From assembly GCF_007874125.1 (NCBI RefSeq), contig NZ_CP040128.1:930001-994000 (forward strand): DNA of 64,000 nucleotides, in the 5' to 3' direction. The notes beneath the pieces are model-generated. The model saw nothing but the letters and a program-made list of their open reading frames with translations. It was not told the DNA's origin and made no database searches. The DNA comes from Noviherbaspirillum sp. UKPF54 (GTDB lineage: Bacteria; Pseudomonadota; Gammaproteobacteria; Burkholderiales; Burkholderiaceae_D). The position numbers and the translations under genes were made by a program. Below, piece after piece: positions 36,998 to 45,986 of this stretch (position 1 is its first letter; each line of letters opens with the position of its first letter).

Positions 36998-38833
36998 TTA
37001 GCGGAAGTACATCGTCTGCATGTTGCGGCGATACGCGTCAGGCGATTCGATCCACAGCCAGCTGTAGGTAAGGCTGGTTCCGTTCGGCAGCGCCGGCAGT
37101 GTAAGGCTCGTGCTGACGGTACCGTCCGTTTTCGGAATGACGGTATTTTCAAGGTCGCGCGAGGAATCAACCGGGTTGGTATTTTGCAACAGGTTCACCC
37201 AGGCGGATTTCGATGCATTGACGTTGCTCGCCGCAAACGACAACGTCCCGCTCGTGAAGTTCGCGAATGCGCTGACCGTGTCTGCCGAGATGACCGGGAA
37301 GGCGGTGCTTGCTTTGGCCTCGGCCAGCGTCATTGGGCGGCGATGGATCTTGAGGCCATAGGTGCCGTCGGTGGTGCCGAACTGGAAGTTGACCTTTGCA
37401 TTGCTGCTGTCATACGCGGTGAAGGTGTAGATCGAGTCGTCCGGGATCGCCGCGATAGCGCTGTCGGAGACTGCCGGCGTCGTGTTGGCGCAATCGGACG
37501 ACATGATGTAATTCGTTTGACCCGACTGGTTGAGCCAGCGCCCGCCCACCGTGGGCTGAGTGTAGCGCAGGCCGCCGGACGGCAAGCCAGGGCCCGTGAC
37601 GAGAATATGGTCGATGGGGGTTCCGGCAACGCTATTGTTGACGGCGTTGAGATCCTCGATATTGAAATTGAGCCCGACGTTGACGCAGGAAGATGTGGAG
37701 CTCGTCGCGGAGTTCACTTTGGATGCGCTGGCGAATGCTTCCAGTGCGAGTACGCGCTGGTTGCCGTGCAGGCGCCATACGCCGTCGTTCCCCTTGAGCA
37801 CTTTCCAGTTCTGCAGGCGGGCCAGTTCGATGCCGTCCTTGGTCTTGACCGTGAACGAGATGCGCGCAATGATTTTCGACGAGTTGCTGTAGTCGATCTG
37901 ATGAATGTCGATGTCGGTGAACGAACCGCCAACCAGCTTGGATTCGGTGCTGACCCAGCCCAGGAATGCAGTTTTGTCCTCGTCGTCGTTGAGGAAGCCG
38001 GTGGTAAGCAGAGGAGTCAGATCGGATACGGATGGCAATCCGGTCGCAAACTTGGCTGAAAAATCGCTCAACGCTTTCTTCACAAGGTCAGTATCGGCTG
38101 CGCCAGTCCCGACGTTGTCCGCGCTAAGCGTGGCCGGCGCAGTTTCGGCTGCAGCCTTGACCGCCAGATCGTCGGTGATGGTGATCGAGTTGACCAGGGT
38201 GGAAATGGTGGCGATGTTGGTATTCGGATCGACCGAGACCTGAATCGTATCGAGCGCCTTGTCCAGCTTGTCCGCCAGCGGAGTGAACGGAGTGCGCAGC
38301 AGGTCCACGGCCGCATCCACGCCCAGCGCGGTCAGAATCGGCAGCAGCTTTTCCTTCAGCTTGCTCACTTCAGCATCGATCGCGGTCTTGGTCGCGGCGG
38401 TGGCATTGCTGCTTTCCGTGAACTTGTCAAAGTAGTTTTGCGCAATCTGGCCGGCGATGTTGGCGACGACCAGGTCGGTCAGCTGGGTAATGTTGATCTT
38501 GCCGTCGGTGTCTGCTGCGGTAGCAATGGAATGCACGGTATAGGTCTGGCCGTTGGCCGTGCCCGAGGCGCGGAACACGAACGGCGCGGTCATGCCGGTC
38601 ACGTCGACCGAATAGGAGCCGTTGGTGCCGATCTGCACGGTTTTCGTGGCACCGAGCGCATCCTTGACCGTCACCGTGCCGACCAGCGGCGCGCCGACGG
38701 CGGCGCTGCCGGAAATGGTGTGGGAAGTCGAAGTCGTATTCGTATCGGACGAGCCGCCGCAAGCCGCCAGTGCGCCCGCAATCGCGCTGGCAATCACCAA
38801 ACCTTTCAGTCTCATCGTGCCCCGTGCTTTCAT
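36998..38833 (-). CDS. Large secreted lipoprotein of unknown function
   Basis: A 611-residue protein with a lipoprotein signal (LAAC, Cys25, followed by GGSS). After a Ser/Thr-rich linker comes a short beta-domain (SGSAAVGAPLVGTVTVKDALGATK and YSVDVTGMTAPFVFRA-like) resembling carboxypeptidase-regulatory or Ig-like repeats, then a helical region with SKLKEKLLPILTALGVD, and a C-terminal half with four cysteines. GGGAG lies 7 bases before the ATG. I do not recognise the C-terminal half. Residue +2 is Gly, so sorting to the outer membrane is expected. It lies 141 bases downstream of the LuxR gene. Confidence 0.75.
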   Translation of the reverse strand: MKARGTMRLKGLVIASAIAGALAACGGSSDTNTTSTSHTISGSAAVGAPLVGTVTVKDALGATKTVQIGTNGSYSVDVTGMTAPFVFRASGTANGQTYTVHSIATAADTDGKINITQLTDLVVANIAGQIAQNYFDKFTESSNATAATKTAIDAEVSKLKEKLLPILTALGVDAAVDLLRTPFTPLADKLDKALDTIQVSVDPNTNIATISTLVNSITITDDLAVKAAAETAPATLSADNVGTGAADTDLVKKALSDFSAKFATGLPSVSDLTPLLTTGFLNDDEDKTAFLGWVSTESKLVGGSFTDIDIHQIDYSNSSKIIARISFTVKTKDGIELARLQNWKVLKGNDGVWRLHGNQRVLALEAFASASKVNSATSSTSSCVNVGLNFNIEDLNAVNNSVAGTPIDHILVTGPGLPSGGLRYTQPTVGGRWLNQSGQTNYIMSSDCANTTPAVSDSAIAAIPDDSIYTFTAYDSSNAKVNFQFGTTDGTYGLKIHRRPMTLAEAKASTAFPVISADTVSAFANFTSGTLSFAASNVNASKSAWVNLLQNTNPVDSSRDLENTVIPKTDGTVSTSLTLPALPNGTSLTYSWLWIESPDAYRRNMQTMYFR

Positions 38834-38974
38834 GATGTATCTCCCTGTCTGAAGAATATTTCGCTGGACTAATAATGTTATTAGGAAAAACCTGCGGGAA
38901 TCCTAATTGATTAAAGTCAAATCCGCCATCACCCAAACGGGTGATGGACGGGAGGTGGAGGCTTAAGCGGGGTA

Positions 38975-40135
38975 TTAATGCAGGTCGGCGCGTTCCGCCA
39001 GAAAGTACGCCGGGCTGGCCAGCAGCAGCGACACCAGTTCGGTCTGGCGGTTGGTGCCGGTCTTGGCAAAGACGCTTCTGAGCTGGGTCTTCAGGGTGTT
39101 GAGAGACACGGCGCGCTCGCGCGCGATATCGTCGAGCGTTCGGCCGCTGCACAGGGCTACCGCCAGGCCGGCTTCGGCGTCGGTCAGGCTGAACAGCTTG
39201 CGCACCCGGTCCGCGGTCAGGCTGGGTGCGTCGTCGGGATCGAACACGAACACCAGGGCGGCGCCGTGCGCCTGTCCCGCGCCGATCCGCAGCGGCGCCA
39301 CCATCAGCATCAGGGGCAGGCGATCCGGCCGCGGCAGCAGCACGACTTCGTTCAGGGGCGCCGCGTCGCCGCGGCTGGCCTGGATCGCGCTGGCGATCTC
39401 GTAATTGAGCTTGCGGCTGGCTTCCACATTGCTGGCCACCAGGTGGCCGTCTTCCAGCCGCAGCAGGCTGCTTTCCGCCAGCAGCGCCCGGGCGCGCCGG
39501 TTGAGGTGGGCGGCGCGGCTATGCTCGTCGAAGAACAGCGCCGGCATCGCCAGCAGGTCCAGCCCGCCTGCCAGGACATCCTGGCCCAGTTGCAGATCGG
39601 CGAAGCGTTCCCGCATCTGGAGCGCGCGCTGCATGTGCGGCATGAGCAGGTCCAGCGTGTCTACCTCGGTGCGCGTGAACGCGGGATGCGCCGGGGAGCG
39701 TTGCAGGATGATTTGCGTGCACCAGGCGCCTTCGCGCAGCACGATCGCGCCGGCCGCGTAGGCCACGCCCTGCGGCTCCAGCCATTCACGGAAAAAGCGG
39801 CTGTGCGGGATGCGCTCGGGATGCGCGATGTCGAGGTTGCTTGCATAGAAGTGCGCGACAGGGGAGGCGACGATGTGTTGCGCCAGCATGTCTTCCTGCG
39901 CATAGTCGAGCGCGTATCGCTCTACCCAGTCAGGCGTGATGCCGCTCAGCCAGAGCCCTTTGACCTCGTGCGTTTCGGCATGGTGGACGATCAGCGTGAC
40001 CGCCTTGAGGCCGAAGGATTCGACCAGCCCCTCGATGAAAGCCTGGAAGCCGTTCGCCGCCGTCACGCCGTCGTACAGACTGGCGAGCAACGGATCGATC
40101 GCGGCATGCAACTGGATTGATGCACCGGTATTCAT
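38975..40135 (-). CDS. LuxR-type helix-turn-helix transcriptional regulator
   Basis: A 386-residue regulator. The last 60 or so residues form a LuxR/GerE helix-turn-helix (FSLTDAEAGLAVALCSGRTL, DDIARERAVSLNTLKTQLRSVFAKTGTNRQTELVSLLL). The first 300 residues hold PAS/GAF-like sensory regions with no recognised ligand motif; no acyl-homoserine-lactone-binding domain or receiver is evident. AGGAGG precedes the ATG by 5 bases. It is 49 bases after the diguanylate cyclase gene, so probably last in the operon receiver-CheC-GGDEF-LuxR, and could regulate the lipoprotein gene downstream (inference). Confidence 0.85.
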   Translation of the reverse strand: MNTGASIQLHAAIDPLLASLYDGVTAANGFQAFIEGLVESFGLKAVTLIVHHAETHEVKGLWLSGITPDWVERYALDYAQEDMLAQHIVASPVAHFYASNLDIAHPERIPHSRFFREWLEPQGVAYAAGAIVLREGAWCTQIILQRSPAHPAFTRTEVDTLDLLMPHMQRALQMRERFADLQLGQDVLAGGLDLLAMPALFFDEHSRAAHLNRRARALLAESSLLRLEDGHLVASNVEASRKLNYEIASAIQASRGDAAPLNEVVLLPRPDRLPLMLMVAPLRIGAGQAHGAALVFVFDPDDAPSLTADRVRKLFSLTDAEAGLAVALCSGRTLDDIARERAVSLNTLKTQLRSVFAKTGTNRQTELVSLLLASPAYFLAERADLH

Positions 40136-40184
40136 ACCTGCCTCCTGTCATGGAAGAGCCCGGCATCGGAGCCGGGGAGACGGC

Positions 40185-41174
40185 CTACACCTTGGCGGCC
40201 TGTTCGTCGTTGTAGACCGCCACGCCATTGCGTCCGGAACGCTTGGCCTGGTACAGCGCGCGGTCGGCCGCATGGATCAGGCTGCCGCTGTTGGCCAGGA
40301 GATCCGGGGCCATCGTGCTCACTCCGAGGCTCACGGTCACCCGCGTGGCGGTGCCCGAATGGCCATGTTCGAGCTCCAGCGCCTCGATTTCGGCGCGCAT
40401 TGTCTCGGCCAGTTGCAGCGCGCCGTCGCAGCCCGTATCCGGCAGGATCACTGCGAACTCCTCGCCGCCATAACGCGCCAGCAGGTCGCGCGAACGGTTC
40501 AGCACCGCGCCGAGGGCGCCCGCGATGCGCACCAGGCATTCATCGCCGCGCTGGTGGCCGTAATTGTCGTTGTAATCCTTGAAGTAGTCGACATCGATCA
40601 TGATCAGCGACAGCGGCAGTCCGGTGCGCTTGGCGCGGCGGAATTCGTCTTCCAGGTGCAGGTCGAAGTGCCGGCGGTTGGCGATGCCGGTCAGGCCGTC
40701 GACCAGCGTCTGCGATTCCAGCTCGACGGCCATTTCGCGCAGCTTGCGTTCGCGCGACACGGCCGTACTGACGTCGGTGATCTGCACCATGCAATGGCGC
40801 GGCAGCCCGGCAACCTCCAGCGGCATCACATGGATCGCCTGCTGCAGCCGCGTGCCGCTTGCCGCATCGGCCGGCCCGGCAAAGAGCGGGAAGGGAGCCT
40901 TGTTCAGGCTCTGGGAAATCAGCGACGCGAAGTTATTGCGCAGCGCCTCGCGGATCGCGATGTGGGTGCGGCCGTCCGCCATGTCGGGAAATACTTCCCC
41001 AAACGGCTTGCCGAGCACCGATGATGCGGGCAGGTGCGAGTGCTGCTCGATCCAGCGATTCCACAACACCACGCGCTGCTCGCCGTCGAACACGATGATG
41101 CCGGTGCGGACGGCCGCCAGGACGCTGGTGAAAAGCTGCAGCCGGGTTTCCGGGGACGTGGTCGACATGTTCAT
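40185..41174 (-). CDS. Diguanylate cyclase with N-terminal PAS domain
   Basis: A 329-residue protein that should make cyclic di-GMP. Residues about 10-135 form a PAS-like sensor (TGIIVFDGEQRVVLWNRWIE, VLGKPFGEVFPD); a short coiled linker follows; and the GGDEF domain has GGEEF at 236-240, with IMIDVDYFKDYNDNYGH. The inhibitory I-site is intact: R227-S-R-D230, five residues before GGEEF. Its ATG overlaps the stop of the CheC-like gene (ATGA), so it is translated together with it. No transmembrane segment is seen; the enzyme is cytoplasmic. Confidence 0.92.
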   Translation of the reverse strand: MNMSTTSPETRLQLFTSVLAAVRTGIIVFDGEQRVVLWNRWIEQHSHLPASSVLGKPFGEVFPDMADGRTHIAIREALRNNFASLISQSLNKAPFPLFAGPADAASGTRLQQAIHVMPLEVAGLPRHCMVQITDVSTAVSRERKLREMAVELESQTLVDGLTGIANRRHFDLHLEDEFRRAKRTGLPLSLIMIDVDYFKDYNDNYGHQRGDECLVRIAGALGAVLNRSRDLLARYGGEEFAVILPDTGCDGALQLAETMRAEIEALELEHGHSGTATRVTVSLGVSTMAPDLLANSGSLIHAADRALYQAKRSGRNGVAVYNDEQAAKV

Positions 41175-41785
41175 CCCATCAGCCTGGCGAGATAGTCATC
41201 GATGTACTGCTGCAGGTCGTGCAAGGCCGGCAGGTCGAGCAGGAAGGCGACATAGCCGTGGATCTGATGCTTCTCGATATTGAAGTCGATCTTCAGCGTC
41301 AGCACCACTCCGTCCCATTCCTTGCCGGAGACGGCGAGGATGTTGTCGCCGGTGCCGACGTGGTAAAGCGGAAGCGAACCGCGCAGCTCCTTGCCGGATG
41401 CATTGGCGAACGCGCCCATGCAGCAGTTCAGGATGATGTTGCCGATTTCGCTCATCGCCTCCTGCTCCATTTCCGACAGCTCTTCCATGGACAGGCACTG
41501 GCCCACCATCAGACGCACGATCTCCAGGCTTTTCTCCTCAGGGAACATGAGGAAGGCCTCGGTGTTGAAGGCACCTTCGAAATGCTGGGTGATGGCGCAG
41601 ATGCGGCGGCCCTCGCGGCTGCCCAGGGTTTTCGCGACTTCGGCCCGGCTCAGGAACGCGATCATCGGCACCGACATCGTGACTTCTTCGTTCACGATGC
41701 GGCTCATGGCCGCGGCGGCCTGTCCGACGCCGAGATTGAAGATTTCAAGCAGGGCGTCGTGCTGAAGTTCGCTGAGCTGGAACAT
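41171..41785 (-). CDS. CheC-family chemotaxis phosphatase
   Basis: A 204-residue CheC-like protein. CheC proteins dephosphorylate CheY-P using helices with the pattern [D/S]-x3-E-x2-N-x22-P. Both copies are present with exact spacing: D10, E14, N17, P40; and E109, E113, N116, P139, where the first residue is Glu instead of Asp/Ser. The start at 41785 (MFQLSELQHD) is chosen because the conserved domain begins there; the longer frame overlaps the receiver gene. It lies 2 bases after the CheY-like gene, which is its obvious substrate. Confidence 0.85.
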   Translation of the reverse strand: MFQLSELQHDALLEIFNLGVGQAAAAMSRIVNEEVTMSVPMIAFLSRAEVAKTLGSREGRRICAITQHFEGAFNTEAFLMFPEEKSLEIVRLMVGQCLSMEELSEMEQEAMSEIGNIILNCCMGAFANASGKELRGSLPLYHVGTGDNILAVSGKEWDGVVLTLKIDFNIEKHQIHGYVAFLLDLPALHDLQQYIDDYLARLMG

Positions 41786-41787
41786 GG

Positions 41788-42147
41788 CTAGTTCCCGAGA
41801 GTGGCGATGATCTGGTCGATGCGGACTTCGGTGATCGGCTTTTCGGCAAACCCGATGCCGAGCGCGGCGGCGCGCTCGCGGATCGCGTCCTGCACATTGG
41901 CCGTCAGCAGCGTGATGCGCGCCGTCGGGCATTTTTCACGGATTTTTTCGACCGCAGCCAGCCCGCCCATGCCGGGCATGTTGAGGTCGAGCAGGACCAG
42001 GTCGGGGGTTACGGTCTGCAGCTTGTCGATCGCTTCTTCGCCGCTGGCGGCTTCCGCGATGGTCCAGTCAGGATGCTTTTGCAGGATGAATTGCCGCGAC
42101 AGCATGCGCGAAACACGGCTGTCGTCTACTACGAGGACTGTTGTCAT
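41788..42147 (-). CDS. CheY-like single-domain response regulator
   Basis: A 119-residue receiver with acidic pocket D8-D9, phospho-acceptor Asp54 in DLVLLDLNMPGMGG, conserved Thr83 and Lys near AEKPIT. No output domain is present, so it acts by protein contact. It is first in the operon with the CheC-like phosphatase and diguanylate cyclase. The partner kinase is not in the window. The upstream region (42148-42299) is shared with the divergent rpiA. Confidence 0.92.
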   Translation of the reverse strand: MTTVLVVDDSRVSRMLSRQFILQKHPDWTIAEAASGEEAIDKLQTVTPDLVLLDLNMPGMGGLAAVEKIREKCPTARITLLTANVQDAIRERAAALGIGFAEKPITEVRIDQIIATLGN

Positions 42148-42247
42148 TTTTGTAATGTTTGTGAATCAAACATATCTTAGAAATACTTTGAAGTAAGTCT
42201 ACCTTCGAATGGTACCCGCGGTTCGTCTCTGCGCGAAAAAAACTGCC

Positions 42248-42259
42248 GCCGCTAGCGGC
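42248..42259. promoter_or_regulatory. Palindrome in the rpiA promoter region
   Basis: GCCGCTAGCGGC is a perfect 12-base palindrome lying just upstream of a TAAAAT box (42266-42271) that may be the -10 of rpiA. It could be an operator or chance in GC-rich DNA. Confidence 0.3.
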
Positions 42260-42299
42260 TGCGCTTAAAATAGGCGCATTCTTTTCTTTGCAAAACACC

Positions 42300-42971
42300 A
42301 TGACTCAAGACGAACTGAAACAGGCGGTGGCGTGCGCCGCGATCGAATACGTGCCGCAAGGTGAAATCATCGGCGTGGGGACCGGTTCCACCGCCAATTT
42401 CTTCATCGATGAACTGGGCAAGATCAAGGACCGCATCAAGGGCGCGGTCGCGTCGTCCGAAGCCACCGCGCAGCGACTCAGGTCGCACGGCATCCCGGTG
42501 TTCGATCTCAACGACGTCGAACGCCTGTCGGTGTATATCGACGGCGCCGACGAAATCACGCCGCAGGGCGCGATGATCAAGGGCGGCGGCGCGGCGCTCA
42601 CGCGCGAGAAGATCGTCGCGTCAGTGTCCGACCGGTTCGTCTGCATCGCCGATGGCTCCAAGCTGGTCGGCGTGCTCGGCGCCTTCCCGCTGCCGGTCGA
42701 GGTGATCCCGATGGCGCAGGCTGCGCTGGCCCGCAAGCTGGCTGCTCTCGGCTGCGAGGCGCGCCTGCGCGTGAAAGATGGCCAGCCGCTGATCACCGAT
42801 AACGGCTGCATGATCCTCGACCTGATCGGCCTGAAGATCGACCGTCCGGCCGAGATGGAGGCGCTGATCAACAACATGGTCGGCGTCGTGACGGTCGGCT
42901 TGTTCGCGCAGCGCGGCGCGGATGTCGCGCTGCTGGGGACGGCGGAAGGCGTGAAGAAGATGACGTTCTGA
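42300..42971 (+). CDS. rpiA: Ribose-5-phosphate isomerase A
   Basis: RpiA interconverts ribose 5-phosphate and ribulose 5-phosphate. The 223-residue protein has [12 protein letters not shown] near the N-terminus, the catalytic YIDGADEI and the substrate loop [15 protein letters not shown]. The ATG at 42300 (MTQDELK) is the usual start; a TTG four codons earlier is also in frame. It is divergent from the CheY-like gene and ends in a terminator shared with the convergent MerR gene. Confidence 0.97.
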   Translation: MTQDELKQAVACAAIEYVPQGEIIGVGTGSTANFFIDELGKIKDRIKGAVASSEATAQRLRSHGIPVFDLNDVERLSVYIDGADEITPQGAMIKGGGAALTREKIVASVSDRFVCIADGSKLVGVLGAFPLPVEVIPMAQAALARKLAALGCEARLRVKDGQPLITDNGCMILDLIGLKIDRPAEMEALINNMVGVVTVGLFAQRGADVALLGTAEGVKKMTF

Positions 42972-42993
42972 TCCGCGCCCAGTAGCATCAGCC

Positions 42994-43030
42994 GGCAAGA
43001 GGGCAGGTGTTGAGCCTGCCCTTGCCTTTT
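42994..43030 (+). terminator. Rho-independent terminator after rpiA
   Basis: GGCAAG(AG)GGCAGG pairs with CCTGCCCTTGCC around a short loop, with a two-base bulge, followed by TTTT. It lies 23 bases after the rpiA stop and just touches the stop codon of the convergent MerR gene. Confidence 0.8.
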
Positions 43031-43967
43031 ATGCTTGCCGAGGTTGCTCGCTTTCCGCTTTCGGAACCGGGTGGCGCTGGCGATATTTCTCCAGCGCGCT
43101 GATTCCGCTTGCGAGGGTGGGGTGCAGCAATACTCCTCTTGGCGTGCTGTCGAGTCCGACCACGCCGGAGCCTCCCGCCCACAGCACCGTGTCAGGGGCG
43201 CAGAGTGAGCGCAATTCCCTCAATATCGGTGGAATTTTCTTTTTAGGGAAGGCGGAGCTGAACGACAACGCGATGATATCGGCGTTGTACGCCTTTACGG
43301 CCCCGACAATCTCCGGCAGAGGCATTTGCGCCCCCAGCGAAATGCACGTTGCTCCTTCGAGCGACATCACCGTTTCAGCCATCAGAAGGCCGAGCGTGTG
43401 CAGTTCTCCGGTTACCGTCGTCAAAAGAATGCGCGGCGCGCCGTCGGTAGGCCGGACGCCGGTTAGCACATTCCGCACCAACGTCTGCACGGTCTCCGTG
43501 TAGAGATGTTCATCCTTTACCGAAATGCGGCCGTCTGCCCAGGCGCCGCCGACCTCCTCGTTCATCTCGGACATGACATCGATGATGAAATTGCGCAGCC
43601 CCAGTTGCGCGAGGGTTGATTGCAGCTTGTTGCGCAGCAGTTCGGGGTCGCGCGAACGAAGCCATTCGACGATGTTTTCAGTGAAAAGCGATTTCGCCGT
43701 CACCGTGCTTTCCGGCGTTCTCTGCGTCAGAAGCAACGCCAGGCCCGCCTCGTCGAGCGGTACGACCTGTCCCGGGCGCATGCCGACATCAAGTAACCGC
43801 TTGATGACCTTCAGGCGACTGGCTTGCTCAGCCGAATAGAGCCGAACGCCGGCGCCATCCCTTTCGGGCACGGGAAATCCGTAACGCTCCTCCCACTTTC
43901 GCAACACTTCCTTGGCAATGCCAGTGTCTTCCGAAACAGCCGAAATCGAGAGATGTTCTTTTTTCAT
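43029..43967 (-). CDS. MerR family regulator with B12-binding domain (CarH/LitR-like photoreceptor)
   Basis: A 312-residue regulator. The N-terminal MerR domain (1-70) has LSISAVSEDTGIAKEVLRKWEERYGFPVPERD. A helical cap with W143 and E153-H154 follows, then a cobalamin-binding Rossmann fold with GELHTLG, H190 being the lower ligand. The W-x9-E-H and distant H match the spacing of CarH of Thermus (W131, E141-H142, H177, from memory), which binds adenosylcobalamin and releases DNA in light. The start at 43967 is chosen because MerR proteins begin just before such a helix and because a palindrome lies upstream; no clear ribosome site is visible. It is divergent from a chemoreceptor gene. Confidence 0.85.
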   Translation of the reverse strand: MKKEHLSISAVSEDTGIAKEVLRKWEERYGFPVPERDGAGVRLYSAEQASRLKVIKRLLDVGMRPGQVVPLDEAGLALLLTQRTPESTVTAKSLFTENIVEWLRSRDPELLRNKLQSTLAQLGLRNFIIDVMSEMNEEVGGAWADGRISVKDEHLYTETVQTLVRNVLTGVRPTDGAPRILLTTVTGELHTLGLLMAETVMSLEGATCISLGAQMPLPEIVGAVKAYNADIIALSFSSAFPKKKIPPILRELRSLCAPDTVLWAGGSGVVGLDSTPRGVLLHPTLASGISALEKYRQRHPVPKAESEQPRQA

Positions 43968-43972
43968 AAGTT

Positions 43973-43991
43973 GATTTGTCTTAGACAAATC
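43973..43991. promoter_or_regulatory. Palindromic operator candidate between the CarH-like gene and the chemoreceptor gene
   Basis: GATTTGTC-TTA-GACAAATC is a perfect 8-bp inverted repeat with a 3-base centre, next to a second palindrome ATGATATCAT (43993-44002). It lies immediately upstream of the regulator ATG and 128 bases upstream of the chemoreceptor start. The site is a likely autoregulatory operator of the MerR-type regulator. Confidence 0.55.
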
Positions 43992-44118
43992 CATGATATC
44001 ATTTTTCTGAACAGCAATTAAGTTTGCTTCAGGTTCGGCAAGAATCCGATCAAATCCATGCCTGCCGCAGTCGTGATCGCGCATGTTACGACTAATTTCC
44101 TAACAAAGGAGCTATGAC

Positions 44119-45819
44119 ATGATCTTCGCAAACTTGAAAATTGGTGCGCGTCTTGGCGCCGGTTTTTCAGTGGTGCTGCTTTTGTTGATTGCCACCGCCG
44201 CACTTGGCCTGAGCCGTCTGGCACAGGTGCAGCAACGCATGGAAGAGATCACCGGTGTCAACGATGAGGAGCGCGACTTGGTGGCCGAGATGCGCGTTAC
44301 GGTAGATGACAGAATGATTGCCTTGCGCAACCTCGCATTGTTGAAGGATGCGGAAGACATGAAGCCCGAGGTGGAACGCATCAAGCTGCAGGCAGAGCGG
44401 TATGCGCGGGCCGAAAAAAAGCTCACCGGGATGTTTTCCGATCGTTCCGGCACCACGGAAAGGCAAAAAGCGCTGTTGAGCGCAATCGCGGCCGAAAACG
44501 CCGCCGCCGCTCCCGTGATGGCCAAGGCGGTCGACCTGGGACTGGCCAATAACGCGGAGGAAGCGACAAGAGTGCTGATCAAGGAATTGCGTCCGGTGCA
44601 GAGGCGCTGGATTAATGCATTGAGCGAGCTGGCGACGGCCGAGGAAAAGCTCAACCTGCAAGCCGTGGCCGACTCGCAGGCCGCCTATGTGAACGCCCGC
44701 ACGCTGATGCTGGGGATAAGCGCGCTGGCCGTTCTGGCCGGCGCAGTCATTGCGTGGAGTATCACCAGGAGCATCACGCGCCCGATCAACGAGGCGGTAA
44801 AGGTGGCGCAGACGGTCGCCGGCGGCGACCTGGGCAACCGCATTGAGATTCGCTCTACCGACGAAACCGGCCAGCTGCTTCAGGCACTGAAAGAGATGAA
44901 TGACAGCCTGGTGCGCATCGTGGGACGTGTACGCAGCGGCACCGATACCATCGCGACGGCGTCGGCGCAAATCGCAAACGGAAACCTGGACCTGTCGTCG
45001 CGCACCGAAGAGCAGGCAAGCTCGCTGGAGGAAACGGCGTCGTCCCTGGAGGAATTGACTTCCACCGTCAAGCAAAACGCAGACAATGCGCGGCAGGCTA
45101 ACCATTTGGCGAGATCGGCCTCTGACGTTGCCAGGGAGGGGGGCGCCGTGGTGTCGCAAGTGGTCGATACGATGGGCGCGATCAACGAATCGGCAAAGAA
45201 GATCGTCGACATTATTGCCGTGATCGACGGCATCGCTTTCCAGACCAATATCCTGGCCTTGAATGCCGCGGTGGAAGCCGCACGTGCCGGCGAGCAGGGG
45301 CGCGGCTTCGCCGTGGTCGCGTCCGAGGTTCGCTCGCTGGCCCAGCGTTCCGCCAGCGCCGCCAAGGAGATCAAGGTCCTGATCGGTGACTCGGTGGAAA
45401 AGGTCGACGCCGGCAGCAAGCTGGTGGACCATGCCGGCAAGACCATGCAGGAGATTGTGGGCAGCATCCAGCGCGTCACGGACATCATGCAAGAGATTGC
45501 CGCAGCCAGCCAGGAACAAACCAGCGGCATCGATCAAATCAATCAGGCAATCGCGCAGCTCGACGACGTGACGCAGCAGAATGCTTCGCTGGTGGAGCAA
45601 GCCGCCGCTGCCGCGCAAAGCCTGCAGGACCAGGCGCGCGATCTGACGCAGGTGGTCAGCGCATTCCAGTTGGGCGATCTTGCAGGGAGCCGGAAAGCAG
45701 AACCTGCAGGCGCGCCCGCGCTAACGCGGCAACCGGGGAAAATCGCGCACGAACCCGCAGGGCGCATGGTCCGAGCCGGCCAGCTTGCAGGCGCAGGAGC
45801 CGGTTGGGAGGAGTTTTAG
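44119..45819 (+). CDS. Methyl-accepting chemotaxis protein
   Basis: A 566-residue chemoreceptor: first membrane helix about 12-31, a periplasmic four-helix-bundle domain (35-190), second helix about 195-215, HAMP (216-268), and a long cytoplasmic coiled coil with the highly conserved tip [20 protein letters not shown] and [18 protein letters not shown]. The C-terminus ends GWEEF, a variant of the CheR/CheB-tethering pentapeptide (NWETF in E. coli). AGGAG lies upstream of the ATG. The ligand is unknown. No other che gene adjoins it; the CheC-like gene lies 2.3 kb away on the other strand. Confidence 0.95.
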   Translation: MIFANLKIGARLGAGFSVVLLLLIATAALGLSRLAQVQQRMEEITGVNDEERDLVAEMRVTVDDRMIALRNLALLKDAEDMKPEVERIKLQAERYARAEKKLTGMFSDRSGTTERQKALLSAIAAENAAAAPVMAKAVDLGLANNAEEATRVLIKELRPVQRRWINALSELATAEEKLNLQAVADSQAAYVNARTLMLGISALAVLAGAVIAWSITRSITRPINEAVKVAQTVAGGDLGNRIEIRSTDETGQLLQALKEMNDSLVRIVGRVRSGTDTIATASAQIANGNLDLSSRTEEQASSLEETASSLEELTSTVKQNADNARQANHLARSASDVAREGGAVVSQVVDTMGAINESAKKIVDIIAVIDGIAFQTNILALNAAVEAARAGEQGRGFAVVASEVRSLAQRSASAAKEIKVLIGDSVEKVDAGSKLVDHAGKTMQEIVGSIQRVTDIMQEIAAASQEQTSGIDQINQAIAQLDDVTQQNASLVEQAAAAAQSLQDQARDLTQVVSAFQLGDLAGSRKAEPAGAPALTRQPGKIAHEPAGRMVRAGQLAGAGAGWEEF

Positions 45820-45850
45820 CGATCCGGCGCCCGCGAGCGCGCGGATCGCT
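45818..45850. terminator. Hairpin at the end of the chemoreceptor gene
   Basis: AGCGATCCG (45818-45826) and CGGATCGCT (45842-45850) form a 9-bp stem around a 15-base GC-rich loop, starting within the stop codon. No T-run follows, so termination is uncertain; it may stabilise the mRNA. Confidence 0.35.
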
Positions 45851-45986
45851 GTTGAAGGAACGGCAGGGGCGTGGCGCGTTGGACATCGAAGCGCACTGGA
45901 CAACCACGCTGCGGTCGGTCAGCGGTAGCACCCGATCCAGGGATTTTTCCTGCATCGCCTTGATGACATCGACGAGGAGAACTGTC

